Shown here: in pieces, positions 23,488 through 34,430 of the stretch | Position numbering within the stretch: the stretch's first letter is position 1 | Layout of the letters: each line of letters opens with the position of its first letter | Assembly (NCBI GenBank): GCA_018398765.1 | Contig: JAHBMJ010000775.1 | Coordinates: forward strand, 10,086-74,085 | Direction: 5' to 3' | From: Chromera velia | Lineage: Eukaryota; Sar; Chromeraceae | DNA: 64,000 nt | Program-made: the position numbers and the translations under genes | Notes under the pieces: model-generated | What the model was told of the DNA's origin: nothing | The model's input: only the letters and a program-made list of their open reading frames with translations | Databases searched by the model: none

Positions 23488-26116
23488 TCAGCCCAGATTT
23501 CTTGCCACTACCACCGTGCAGGGACTGTGCTTGATCACGTGATCAGAGACGGACCTGCAGACAGACAGAAAGAAAGAAAGAAAGAAAGAAAGAAAGGAGG
23601 GAAGGAAGGAAGGAAGGAGGGAGGGAAAGGAAGGAAGGAAGGAAGGAAGGAAGGAGCGAAAGAAAGGAAGGAAGGAAGGAGGGAAAGAAAGAAAGAAAGA
23701 AAGAAAGAAAGGCGCAGAGTTTCGTTGGCGTGCTCTCACAAAGAAAACGCCGAATGCAAAGGAGACCGCGATTCCGCAAGTGTCGTGCAACAATGTTCAG
23801 GCAGGCAGGGATGTGGAGAGAAGGTGAGCTCTCGCTGTACAGCTGGTGATCATGACACTAGAGATTCAGACGCGAAGGTCCAGTCCAGGAAGGACAAGTC
23901 CACAAAGACACAAGCCATCATGGTTCTACACAAAGACACTCGGCGTCCTCTTTCAAAAAGAAGAAATCTCCTCTCAGCCCTACTTGAGAATCAGTTCCCA
24001 TTCTGCACAGGCCTGAATACACACACAGCTTCCATCCACTCCACAGCCTGATGTTCCTGCGCCTTTGGAAAGCCCTCCCTCCCTTCTACCCACCCACCCA
24101 CCCGACATGCCAGGTGTCCTCGTTGTCGAGGCTCTTGTCGGACAATCTGGACTTCATCTGGTCTGCCCCCACGCAGACGAAATCAAAGCTGCCATCCTGC
24201 TCGATCAGGTCCACAATGTGCCTCGACAGGCTCATGTCTGCAGAACAATTTGTTTATTCGTTCGTTTTGCCCGAGCATGCAGACAGATAGGGATCGAAAG
24301 GGGGGGGGGGCTCAAGATGGATAGATAACGCACCCTTTCATTCAAGAGAGCGAAAGGACAGAAGCTCCGATTTCACTTAGCATCTTCACGAGAATACACA
24401 GAAAGAGGCCTCCTTTGTGTCATTCAATCATCAAAAAGAACACACGTACTTTACAGCAAGGAGACTCAAAGAATTAACCACTCGCCCCAGACGATCTTTT
24501 CTCCTCCGTCCCTTCTTCCTTCCCAGATCTTCTCGACTCGACTGACCAGGGGTGTTCTCCATGATCTTCAGCTCCACGTTGGGCATGTCACTCATGTGTG
24601 CGACCATGATGGCCTGGTACTTCTTCTCGACTGCCTCCTTCCTGCAGTCCTGGTGGAGGGATTCTTGGTCTAGCGCTGCCAGGTGCACAATCACGATCTT
24701 GTCGTCCTTCGATCGACTCAGAGTCATCGCGGCTTGCAGGGCCTGCACACACACGTTCGTTCAGACGCTCAAAAATACATGCCGGGAGTGAACGCTGCTG
24801 AGAGACAGTCCTGGGGACAATCTTGCCGAGACAGGCAGGCAGTCTGTCGTTCCAGGGGCTTCCTTTCTATCTGCTCCCTCTCAAAGTATTTCATTTCAGC
24901 TTGCCTTCCTTCCAGCCGGTATTTTTTTCCGTCGCCGCAAGAGATTGTCATTTTTCGCCTCAAAAAAGTTCCGCGTCTAAAAAAGGGAGGGGCAGCATCA
25001 AAGCTGAAGACCCAGAGCGAGAAACAACAGTACAGTGAGGTTCCCTGAATAATTCATTCCGTCTCTCTCGATCTATCTCTGACCTTCACAGAGGCCTTGC
25101 TTGCGTCAACACAGACGAGGAAGCTCATCGTCTTTCCGTCCGAGGGCGCCCATCCTTCCGATTTATTCTTCTTGACGATGATCACCGAGGCATTCGCCCT
25201 GCGAATCGAGAAGTCGGCTGCAGACCCCAAAATGGTCTCCTTGCCTCCCTCGTGCTTCCGTCCCGCAAACCCAACAACCACGAAATCTGCATTCATTCAC
25301 CCATCCACCATTCAGGTCGACAACTGTCAGGTGCGGGGAGGGACAGCGGGCCCACGTGGGAGGGATAAGGTCGGACGAGGGGGCCGGGAGCACGGGATAA
25401 AAAACGCTGCAGGGAGAACGAGACGGGCGAAGTTGGTAGCAAAGAGCGCAGCAAGGCGCGGGGTAGGAGGAAGGAAAGGAGGTAGCGAGGGAGGACAAAT
25501 GAGAGAAGAGTTGAATAAAGCGAGAATTGCGAGGAGCCATGTTGCAGAGGGGACACAGCAGAAGTAGAAGGACGTGCGAGGGGACGAGATATGCACTCTG
25601 TCACAGAGGGAGAAAGGGGAGGTAGAACGAGACGCCGGGACGAAAAGCTACAACAAAGATAAGCTTGGAAAGCTGGTGTTTGACCTGGTTTGACTGTGTT
25701 GGCTGTGTGCACGAAGCTTTCCTTTGTGTTTCTGTCAGTCAGCTTCCTCTCCCAGACGAGACTGAAACGCTGATGGGGGAGATAGGAGGTGAGCTTGACC
25801 TCCATCTCCTTTCTCATGGCTTCTGGCTGGAGGGCAGCAGGCAGATAGTCCTTATCTGGGTCGTACACATGGCACAGGACAACCCTGCAGAAGTCAACAG
25901 GACATGGAGGTGGCGGATATGTACCAATACCAAACAACACCCAACCGTAAACAGACAGACTGAGCTGTAGCACGGCGTCGATTCGCCTACTTACTTGTGT
26001 TTTGTTTTTGGAACCACCTTTATCATCACCTCCTCAAGTGCCATCTTGCTCGGATAGGAACCATCATACCCGACAAGGAATGTGTTCTGTTCTGCGCAAT
26101 GCGCAAAGCCCTCCAT
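23488..26116 (-). CDS. Tandem two-domain universal stress protein (USP1)
   Basis: Six exons close in phase: 26116-25995, 25884-25685, 25286-25084, 24742-24547, 24237-24102, 23554-23488 (924 nt, 307 residues, TGA). The first UspA domain starts with FLVGYDGSYPSKMALEEVM and VVLCHVYDPDK, and ends with the nucleotide-binding signature VVVGFAGRKHEGGKETILGS followed by ASVIIVKK. The second starts at MSFLVCVDASKAS and has IVIVHLAA, VCVGADQMKSRL, GSVSDHVIKHSPC and TVVVAR. The first domain keeps the G-2x-G-9x-G(S/T) pattern typical of ATP-binding USPs. In the second the first glycines are replaced (GADQMK), suggesting altered or absent nucleotide binding. The protein has no signal peptide, so it is probably cytosolic. 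It is transcribed divergently from the Dicer-like gene. Confidence 0.92.
23566..23712. repeat. (GAAA)n/(GGAA)n array in the last USP1 intron
   Basis: A tetranucleotide array. On the minus strand it reads as a TTTC/TTCC pyrimidine tract ending just before the CTGTCTGTCTGCAG acceptor of the final USP1 exon. Confidence 0.9.
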
Positions 26117-26805
26117 GGTGCCGGAGTCTGTTCTCGAGTCAGCTAGTCAAACAACACCTGCTTATGAGTGTGCGTGTGTGGACTGTGTGCCTCCAAAAGC
26201 ACCACTTGATGGTCCTTTACGTATGTAAATTTCTTTTCAAGGTCTTATGAACGTTCATGAACACCCTCAGGCTGAAGGGATTTCTGGCCAGTGGCCAGTT
26301 CACCAAACAACTCAAACTGCCGCGCGTGCACAGGTCAGACGCAACCGCGCGAGTAGTGTTGCAAGTGCGGCGCCGCGCGGCCTTATAATTGGCCTACGCG
26401 CGCCGCCGCGTCGACCGCATGCATAACTCGGAGACGGCCCCCCATGCATCCATTGATCTCCATCCGCTGTCTCGCTCAATCAGACTCCCTCTTGCAAGAA
26501 CTGCGAATCAATGGTGCTTTCCCAGGGGATGGATGCGTATACAACTCGCCATGTGTGATGTGCATTTGGCACCTGCAGTCGATCAATTGATCGCGGTGCA
26601 TCTTCAGATCTGGAAAGAAGTGATCACGGCGACAAGCTGGTCCGATCCCTCTTTCTCTGAAGCCTGTCTCTTCCAGATTCGATCATATCCCTCCGAAGCG
26701 CTCTTGTCGCACTGATCCAACTGGCCTCCAGTTTTGACGAGCGTGTGTCGTCAAGATTTTTGTCTGGGAAACTTCTGGAGTCTTTCGCGTGTGGGAGTCA
26801 GAGAA
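26117..26805. promoter_or_regulatory. Shared divergent promoter region, USP1 and Dicer-like gene
   Basis: These 689 bases separate the start codons of USP1 (26116, minus) and the Dicer-like gene (26806, plus). The middle (about 26320-26415) is CpG-dense with palindromic GCGGCGCCGCGC and neighbouring CGCGCG steps. A CTGGCCAGTGGCCAG palindrome lies near 26284-26298, and an inverted copy of the GTCTCC/ATGCAT combination near 26430-26455. No TATA box is clear. Promoter function is inferred from position. Confidence 0.45.
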
Positions 26806-29800
26806 ATGACCTCTTCCTTGGAACTGAGACCATACCAGAAGGTCGTCTTGGATGAAGTGGAGGCGATCGGAGACAACGCTTGCCAGAGAAATCTTCGCAA
26901 AAGCGCGATTGTAAGCCCATGTGCTGCACACATTGCTTCCTCTCGTACCTTTGCTTGCCAGCACATATTCGGATGTGGACATATCTTGAAGCCTCCTCTA
27001 CTCGATCCCCTCCTCTCTCTCCTTCTCTCTGCAGATTTCTATTCCAACAGGAGGAGGGAAAACCATCGTGGCAGCGAAGGTGATCGAGGATTTTCTTTCC
27101 CTCCCTGTTCTTTCGGGTCAAAGTGGAGAGGAGGGAGCCCGAGCAAAAGCGGGGGTCGGGCAGGGATGTGTATTCTTGGCGCCCACAAATGTTCTCGCAT
27201 TGCAGCAGAGAGCGGCACTTGAGAGGAACCTGAAGAGAGATGTGAGCTTGATCGCTTCCTCCGAGACGATTCACAAAACCTCTCTGCCAGAAGGTGCGAC
27301 GGATGAAGATAATCAGGGAAGATTCAAGAAGTTCCGCTGGACGTCTGCCGTCGAGTTTCGTTATTTGTTTGAGACTTTGGATAGACTCCTCGAGTCAGGC
27401 TCCGAAGAGGACAGGCAGATCGCTTTCGAGCTTCCGAGGGTCTGGCTGAGTACACCTCAAAGGTTCCTTTCCTGCCTTATGCACGGAATCTTTCCATTGG
27501 AACGACTCGGACTTCTCGTGCTGGATGAAGCGCATCATGCGTACGTGAGTTCTCTCTCTCGGGAATCAGGGTGTTCGCGCAATTTTCGGACTGATCTCAT
27601 TACCTTCGCCCCCCTTTTCGTCCCTCCGCACGTTCTTTGGACTTTTCTTTTTTGTCCCCGCCTTCTCGCCTCCGTTTCTCTTTTTCCGGAGCTGCTCATT
27701 CTGCTTATTCTGCTTTCCATGTCATCTTGATTGAATCACCTGGTTTTTCCCCCTGCTTTGTGAAGCGCCTTCCCATGCTGCGTTCTGTTCTATTCCCTCC
27801 CCTTCGCTGCAGGAGTGGAGATGACGCGTATGCGCAAATCATGCGGACGTTCGTGAATCAGGAGGATCCAAGAATTCGGGTCGGTCTTTCGATCGTTTCT
27901 TCTTTTTTCTTCCTCTGGGAATGTCGAGTTTTCGTCGCGAGAATTCAGTGCCGGGTCTTTCTTCGCAGAGCTTGCTGTCTTCGCTTCTGTTCTAGAGACT
28001 CCACTTAGCCCTTTATTTGCTCCTGCTCGCCTTCCCGTACAAACTCCTCATGAGCACTGGCGGTTCCTTGATGGAACAATCGTGCTACACCCGAAAAAAA
28101 CGGCTGCATTGGATTTCTTGTCAGGTGAGCTTTGCTTCCTTCTAGCTCTGAGAGACCATGCAACAGGAGTGCTATCACATTCTGTCTCCCTTCGTCCCCA
28201 CTGCCTCTTCCCAAATCACTCCTTCTTTAGACACCTATCGGTCAACCTGCATGACTGCAGGGTAGACTTCGATTGCGCCAGCTGATCTGCCTCACCGCTT
28301 CTCCTTCGACGAACAAAGAGATGAAGAAGCTTGCCAATGTGGCAATGCGGGGACTCGCCTGGCCAGCATCGGGGTGGTACCAGCAGTTTCTCCAGGACCC
28401 GTGTGGGTCGAGCTCTCTGTTCAAGAAGGTGTTTGTGACCAGCAGGGAAAGACGCGCAGAGGCTGTTGAGATGATCCTGGGGAATGACCGTCAGAGGAAT
28501 TTGTTAGCATCGCACGGAGAGAAGGCAGTGCAGGAGGCTTGCAAGGTGTTCGGCCTCCCTGTCGTCTTCTCGAACGCAAAAGAGACATTCGACGCTCTGC
28601 CGGTAAGAAGTCAGCTGCCATAGGAACGCCGGGGGTCGGGAGAATGGTCTATCCATCCGTCTTTCTGTCATTCCTTTCATCAGAGAGCAGGTGTTGAAGA
28701 GGGGTCCTGATTTTTGAAGCTGATCGCTTCTTCTTCTGAAGCAAACGTAAACAATTCTCCCTCAGAGTCGACTTCTTGCTGACATTTCCAGCTTGATCAA
28801 ATCCCAAGCCTTCTCTTCATCGTTTCCCTTCCTTCCCCTTTTGTTGAATCTGATTGCAGGATTGCCCGACGTACCTCTTTCCCGTGCCTAGGGGGAGGGG
28901 AAGCAGTGGTCCTCGTTTCTGGGCAGATCGCCTGGTTGACTTTCTCTTTGGCTCCGAGAGGGGCCCTACGCTCTCTAGATTCCTCACCGAGTTGGAACAG
29001 AAAGCTGGAGACACGGGGGAGAAGAAAGCAAAGTGGAGAGTGCAAAGGGAGTCAGTCATCACCAGCTTGTCACTGTACATATGCCTGTCATCGCCAGCCG
29101 TGATTTTCCTTTGACCTGTGCCTGCATGCTTTTCCTTCCAGAGAAAACCTGTGCCTGCATGCTTTTCCTTCCAGAGAAAACCAGCCAGCAGACGTCGGAG
29201 GACCCCAGCAGACGCCATCATCGTTGCAAGTTCCGATTCTTCTGACCAAGCAGCCGTTGCTTGACATGCCCATTCATGTATTTGGGAGACTCCCTGTCTT
29301 GTGTTCTGATTGCAGCATGGTGTCCCAACAGCAGCAGAAGTTTTTCAGAGACCAAAAAGGCGCACTCATCAACACCGCAGGCCTCATGGGGCTCTTGTTG
29401 ACTCTATGGGAGATCCTTCCCAGGCCTCCTATTGTGTTGCGGGAGTTTCTTTCTTCAACGGTGTATGAGCGTCTGGTGGGGTATTTTCAACAAGGGAAGC
29501 AAGAGGGGAGGGATGCGAGTCAGCTCCTCGGTCTCCTCAGAGAGGGGGGGTTTGGTCGTGGGGAAGTCGGAGAGGGAGATGCGGGGGGTGGGAACGGCAT
29601 TGCAGACTCTGCGGTGTGTCGAGAAATGGGGGGGATGTCGAGTGAGCTCGAGTTGATTGGGGTACCCAAGTTGGAAGAAGAGACAATACAGGAGACGGCC
29701 GAGGGTGCCACAGAGACTGTTATCCCAGAGAAGTCTACACGAAGCGGTCAGTCGTTCATTCGGGGAAAAACATGGGATTGGGGATCCACATGCGGTAGTT

Positions 29801-32800
29801 TTGTGGGTTGACGAGGGGTGTGTAAGACAGAATGCGAAAGAACAGACGTGCCAAGCTTTCTGTGGAGCCACCTCGTCAGATCCTTCACGCCCAGTACACG
29901 TCACCTGCCTTTGGCTGAGTCCTTTTTGTTCTGTTTTGCTTATCTGACATTCTTTGCGCTCTTTTTCAATCAACCGTGTCCCCTCTGCAGCAATGCAAAA
30001 TTATTTGTTTGGTTTGCGCCAAATCCTCCTGGCATCCCTGATCGGAGACGTCTCTGAGAAGCTCGGCTTTTGTCGGTTCCCGTCTCCTTCTGACGAGAAT
30101 GTGAAGAGGTTCTGTGAGGCGCTGCGCATCGGAGAAGGGGGTCACTCGACTGCCGTTGAACAGGATGAACTGGACGAGGGCGGGAGATTGTGTCAAGTAT
30201 GCACAAACGCTGTTCAGCAACACGGTGGGGATGTGGGAGGTCTGATGAATCTTTTGGGCGGGTGGGGGAGCGTTGACCAGCAGAATGGGGGGAATTTGTA
30301 TCAGGGGATTCCGTGCCTTCTTTCTTCGCGTGTGATCGGCCTGGCTCGGCTTCTGGGTGTCAGTCAACACTCTGATGAATGCGTTGTTCGAGAAAAGGGC
30401 GATAAGACGATTGTATTCTGCAAGAGTCGCCTCTCTACGTTGGCCCTCTGGCGTCTTTTCTCTTCCGCCGCGTCCTCTCGGAAGAACACCCATACCGTCC
30501 ATCCACACGACCTCTCATGCTCCTCCCGTTCCTCTGCGGCCTCGATGATGTCGCCAGAGAGGCGGGAGAGCGCTGCCGTCTCTTCACGACGCCCCCTTAC
30601 CTTTGGGTTTGCAGTGGCAGAGGGGACCAAAGCGGATCAAATGAACAGTCAGTTGAGAATCGGAAGGAAGTCTTTTCCTTCCCTCGATTGATCAGACAGA
30701 GAGAACACCCACGTCCACTCAGGTAGACAGACAGACAGGCAAACGGACCAGGGGTCGAGGAGTAACGGAAAGGCCTCGGGTGGGTTTCTTTGTGGGTTGG
30801 CTGGCGGCAGGGGAAAAGTGGCAGGGTTTAGATGATGCATGTGGAATGTTTCAAGGACAAAAAAGAGAAAGTCATCTTCTTTCATGTTGATTTCGCTTGA
30901 TTTTGCTGCATGAATTGTTCCTTTCACTTGCTTTCTCACTGATCTGCTGCTGCAGAGGTGAAACAAGCAGAGATGATGAAGAAGTTTAGGGCCCCTCCAG
31001 AAGACCCTTCTGCGGTTTCAGTCATGGTCAGTTCATTGAAGATGGCGTGCTGATGTTTCGATGTGGGTTTGACAAGCGGGGGATGAAATGACTTTCTGAA
31101 CACTCTTTTGACCCTTCTGCACTGTGTTCTGTCTGTCTATTTCTTCCCCTCCCGCCCTCCTTTGTACCTTGTCTTTTTGCCTGTTGGCCTACATGTCTTT
31201 CCGTTGTTCCCCTGATTCTTTCTTCCTCTCATCACACCTTCTTCTCGCACTGTTCCCCCTTTCTCTGTTGCAGTTTGCGTCCTCCGTGGTTGGTGAGGGC
31301 ATCGACGTGCCCTTCTGCACTGCGGCCATCTGCTTTGACCCCCTCGAGAACGCCCTCGAGTATGTGCAGAGGAGGGGAAGGGTGAGGGGACAGAGGCAGA
31401 ATTCAGAAGGGGGTGGGGAAGGGGGCAACTTCCCCTCTGGTGTAACGACCGTGCTCACACAGGGGGGGATGGAAAGGGAGCAATCAAATTTCATCGCCTT
31501 TGTTCAAATTTGGGAGAAGGGCGACGACACTCTGGCCACGCTCTTTGTTCATTTCGACTTGTTTGATATCTTTCTCCAGAGTCGGATGGTGTCAGAGCAG
31601 AGAGAGACGGGCGCAGGCCGAGTAGAGGCCTCTCCGATCGCCGCGAAGGACAAAGATGTCGGAAAATTTCTTTTCAGAGAGCAGACAGGAGCAGCGATAC
31701 CAAAAGTGACAGCAGCGATTCCAAAAGTGGCAGCAAAAAGAGCTCTCATTGAATTGTTTCAGAGCGTCAACGGCTCTATACTGCGGTGGTATAGTGAAAG
31801 GCCAAGCAATTTTGCGAATGGGCGTCTGAACATCCCCCCCTTTTCGAGAGGGAGCAGCCGTCTGGAGAGAGGCTTCGCTGTTGAAGGCCCAGACGAGGCA
31901 GAGTGTTGCCTCATTGCTCTGGAACAGTTGGTGGACAAGCAGGTTCTGGATGAGCATGTGAGATGCAAACCCAAAATTCCGTACATGATGCCAGCGAGGG
32001 AGAGGGGAGACAGGTTTGGGAAGCCGGAGACAGTAAGCAGAAGTCTCCACCCAGCATTGACTGCATTGACAGGGGGGGTTCATGGCCGGGCGGGGATGTG
32101 GAGGGAGGTTGCACAGGCAGTGAGTGAGGGAATGATTGGAAAGGGTCCCACACAGCTGTTGGGGGAGAGTTCAAAAGCGTTGGAAGACTTTGAGGCACAC
32201 CTTAGCGCTGCGTGTGCAGATGAAATCTCTGACGAAAAAAAGTGCGAATTGTACATGCACACAGTGACAATCACTCTTTCCAAAGAACAGCAAGTGAATG
32301 TGGAGGAGGGGGCAAACGCAGAATCAAAAGACAGCAGGACGGTCAGTGTGAGGCTTCCAGTCGGTCTTCTCCTCCCAGATCGCCTTTCCCTTTCTCGAAA
32401 TTTGTCGGAGGACAGGCAAGGGGGTGAGGGGGGTAATGTCCCTCTGGAGTTTCTATATGCGACCCCGAGATTTGATTTCTGTTCAAATCAGGAGGAAGAG
32501 GGGGTGGTTGAAGGGGCGGGAAATCAGAGTGGGATGGGGGAAGAGAACCAAAGAGCCGAGATCCCAAGTGCACTCTGGATAGACGAAGCCATTCGTAGTC
32601 AGTGCAGCTTTGTCCCTCCTCCTTTTCACTTCCAGGAAGATTCTCGTTTCAGATCTGGTTCTGTTGGCAGTCTGTATTCTGTCCGTTTGGGAAACGAGTG
32701 TTCGGTTGGTGAGACAAGGATGCGTCCTTTCGGCTCTGAGTGCGCCCGTCTGGTGCACGTCTCGGTGCGGCCTGTGAGCATTCAGAGGGATGATGGGGAG

Positions 32801-34393
32801 GACGAGGAGAGGTCAGATGCAGGGAGTGAGGTTTCAAGTGAAGACTCGGACTCCGACCAGATGGATGATGTGGAGTGTGAGGGAAGCGTGATTCCTTCTC
32901 TGAAGGTGGATGCCTTGGCTGTAGAAGCCCTTTGGGTCAGTCTGTCTGCCTGTCTGTCTGGCTGCAGAGGGGCGGGAAGAGTGGTTGGTTGAAGCAAGAG
33001 GTGATAGCGAAAAAGGGAACGGGAATGGTGGAAAGGAACGTCATTGCGGAGCTGAGATATGGGTTTGCTGAACAAACTCTGCTTTCTCCATGTTTGGAAA
33101 CCCCCAAAGTTTGTCTGTTTGCCCTTTTTTGATCGCATCTAGATGTGTTCCTCAATTTTCACTTCTCACCTCGTTCTTATGCGGGCTGTTGTTGCAGAGG
33201 TGGCAGCAGGAACTGGGGAAGTGCTCCCAGACGGACAGATTCTTCTTGCGCAAAGAGCCTCCAGAAGATCCACTCAACTGTCAGCCCATACTCCCACTTC
33301 TCGCACCCCTCCGACCGGGGTCCTCGAAGCGGGAAGGGGGGGCCGTGAGACTGGACGTGCGGGGTGTGTGCAGCCTGTTGAAGTACGCAGCTGCTGCGGA
33401 AAAGGGGTTAGTGCGGTTGAGGGTTTCGGGGCCGGAGTTGTCTGCAGAGATTGTGGGGGTCCATCCCGGTTTCTTTGTTTTTGCTGGAGAGATCTTGCGA
33501 GACGGTTCAGAGACCCCCAAACTGACTGTGGATGTTTCGTAGTGACTCCAGGCAACCCCCATCCATCATGATTTCCTCCCTCCTGTGTCGTTCTCTTGTA
33601 TCTGTCTGTCCCTTGTCACAGGAAGAGGAGGCAAGGAGTGACTGTCGAGCAGATGATTGAGGCAGGAAGGAGGAATGCCCGCAAGAGACCCTTTCCTTCA
33701 ACCGCGGGGGAGGAGGAGGAGGGCAGTTTGAGGAGGTGCAGGCAGCTCCAGAAGGCTCTCGGGAGTGCAAAAATGACTCCGCATGCATGGGCCTACTCAG
33801 TGTCTCAAAAAGACAAAACTTGGGGTCGCTTTTACCATTTGTGTGAGGTAGCAGCTCTCTCTTCTGCTAGTCAAATGCGTTTCCTCTCTTTCCCTGATCA
33901 CCCCCCTCCCTCCCTCAGAGGAGGTATGGTAGATCAAAGGAATGGACTGTATCCGTCCTTTTCAGAGAGACAAACTATTCTGCAATTTTTGCGGGGGCAT
34001 CCAGAACCTCCAGCGTTGACTGAGGAGAAACAGGCCGCAGGAACGTCGTCTGTCTCCGATGAGCTGTCGGTCTGCGGTTGGGAGCTTCGGCAGGTGAGTG
34101 CGTGCGTGCGTGAGTCTCGGATCTAGGTCTGTCTCTTTGTGTTGTTCTGTGAAATTGACTGGGGACACAAGATACTGAGAGGCGAACTACGAAACGCGCC
34201 ACGCTATAATGCCATGGAGCTGTCTATCTTTGCTTTCTTTCCCCCCTTCAAGCTGCCTTTTTCACCAAGAGTTCCTTTTTTCAGACCTCTTGTTCTCCTT
34301 CGACGTATCATTCCTTGCATGGCCGCTCCGTCGGATTTGTAGCTTGGCGAAATTCCTTCGGTACCGCTTCTGTCTGACGAGGCATGCCCAGCC

Positions 34394-34430
<37 letters not shown>

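Noticed and set aside
29115-29180. Direct repeats as a CRISPR-like array
   Set aside because: Only two adjacent units without spacers, in a eukaryotic gene; no CRISPR array is present anywhere in the window.
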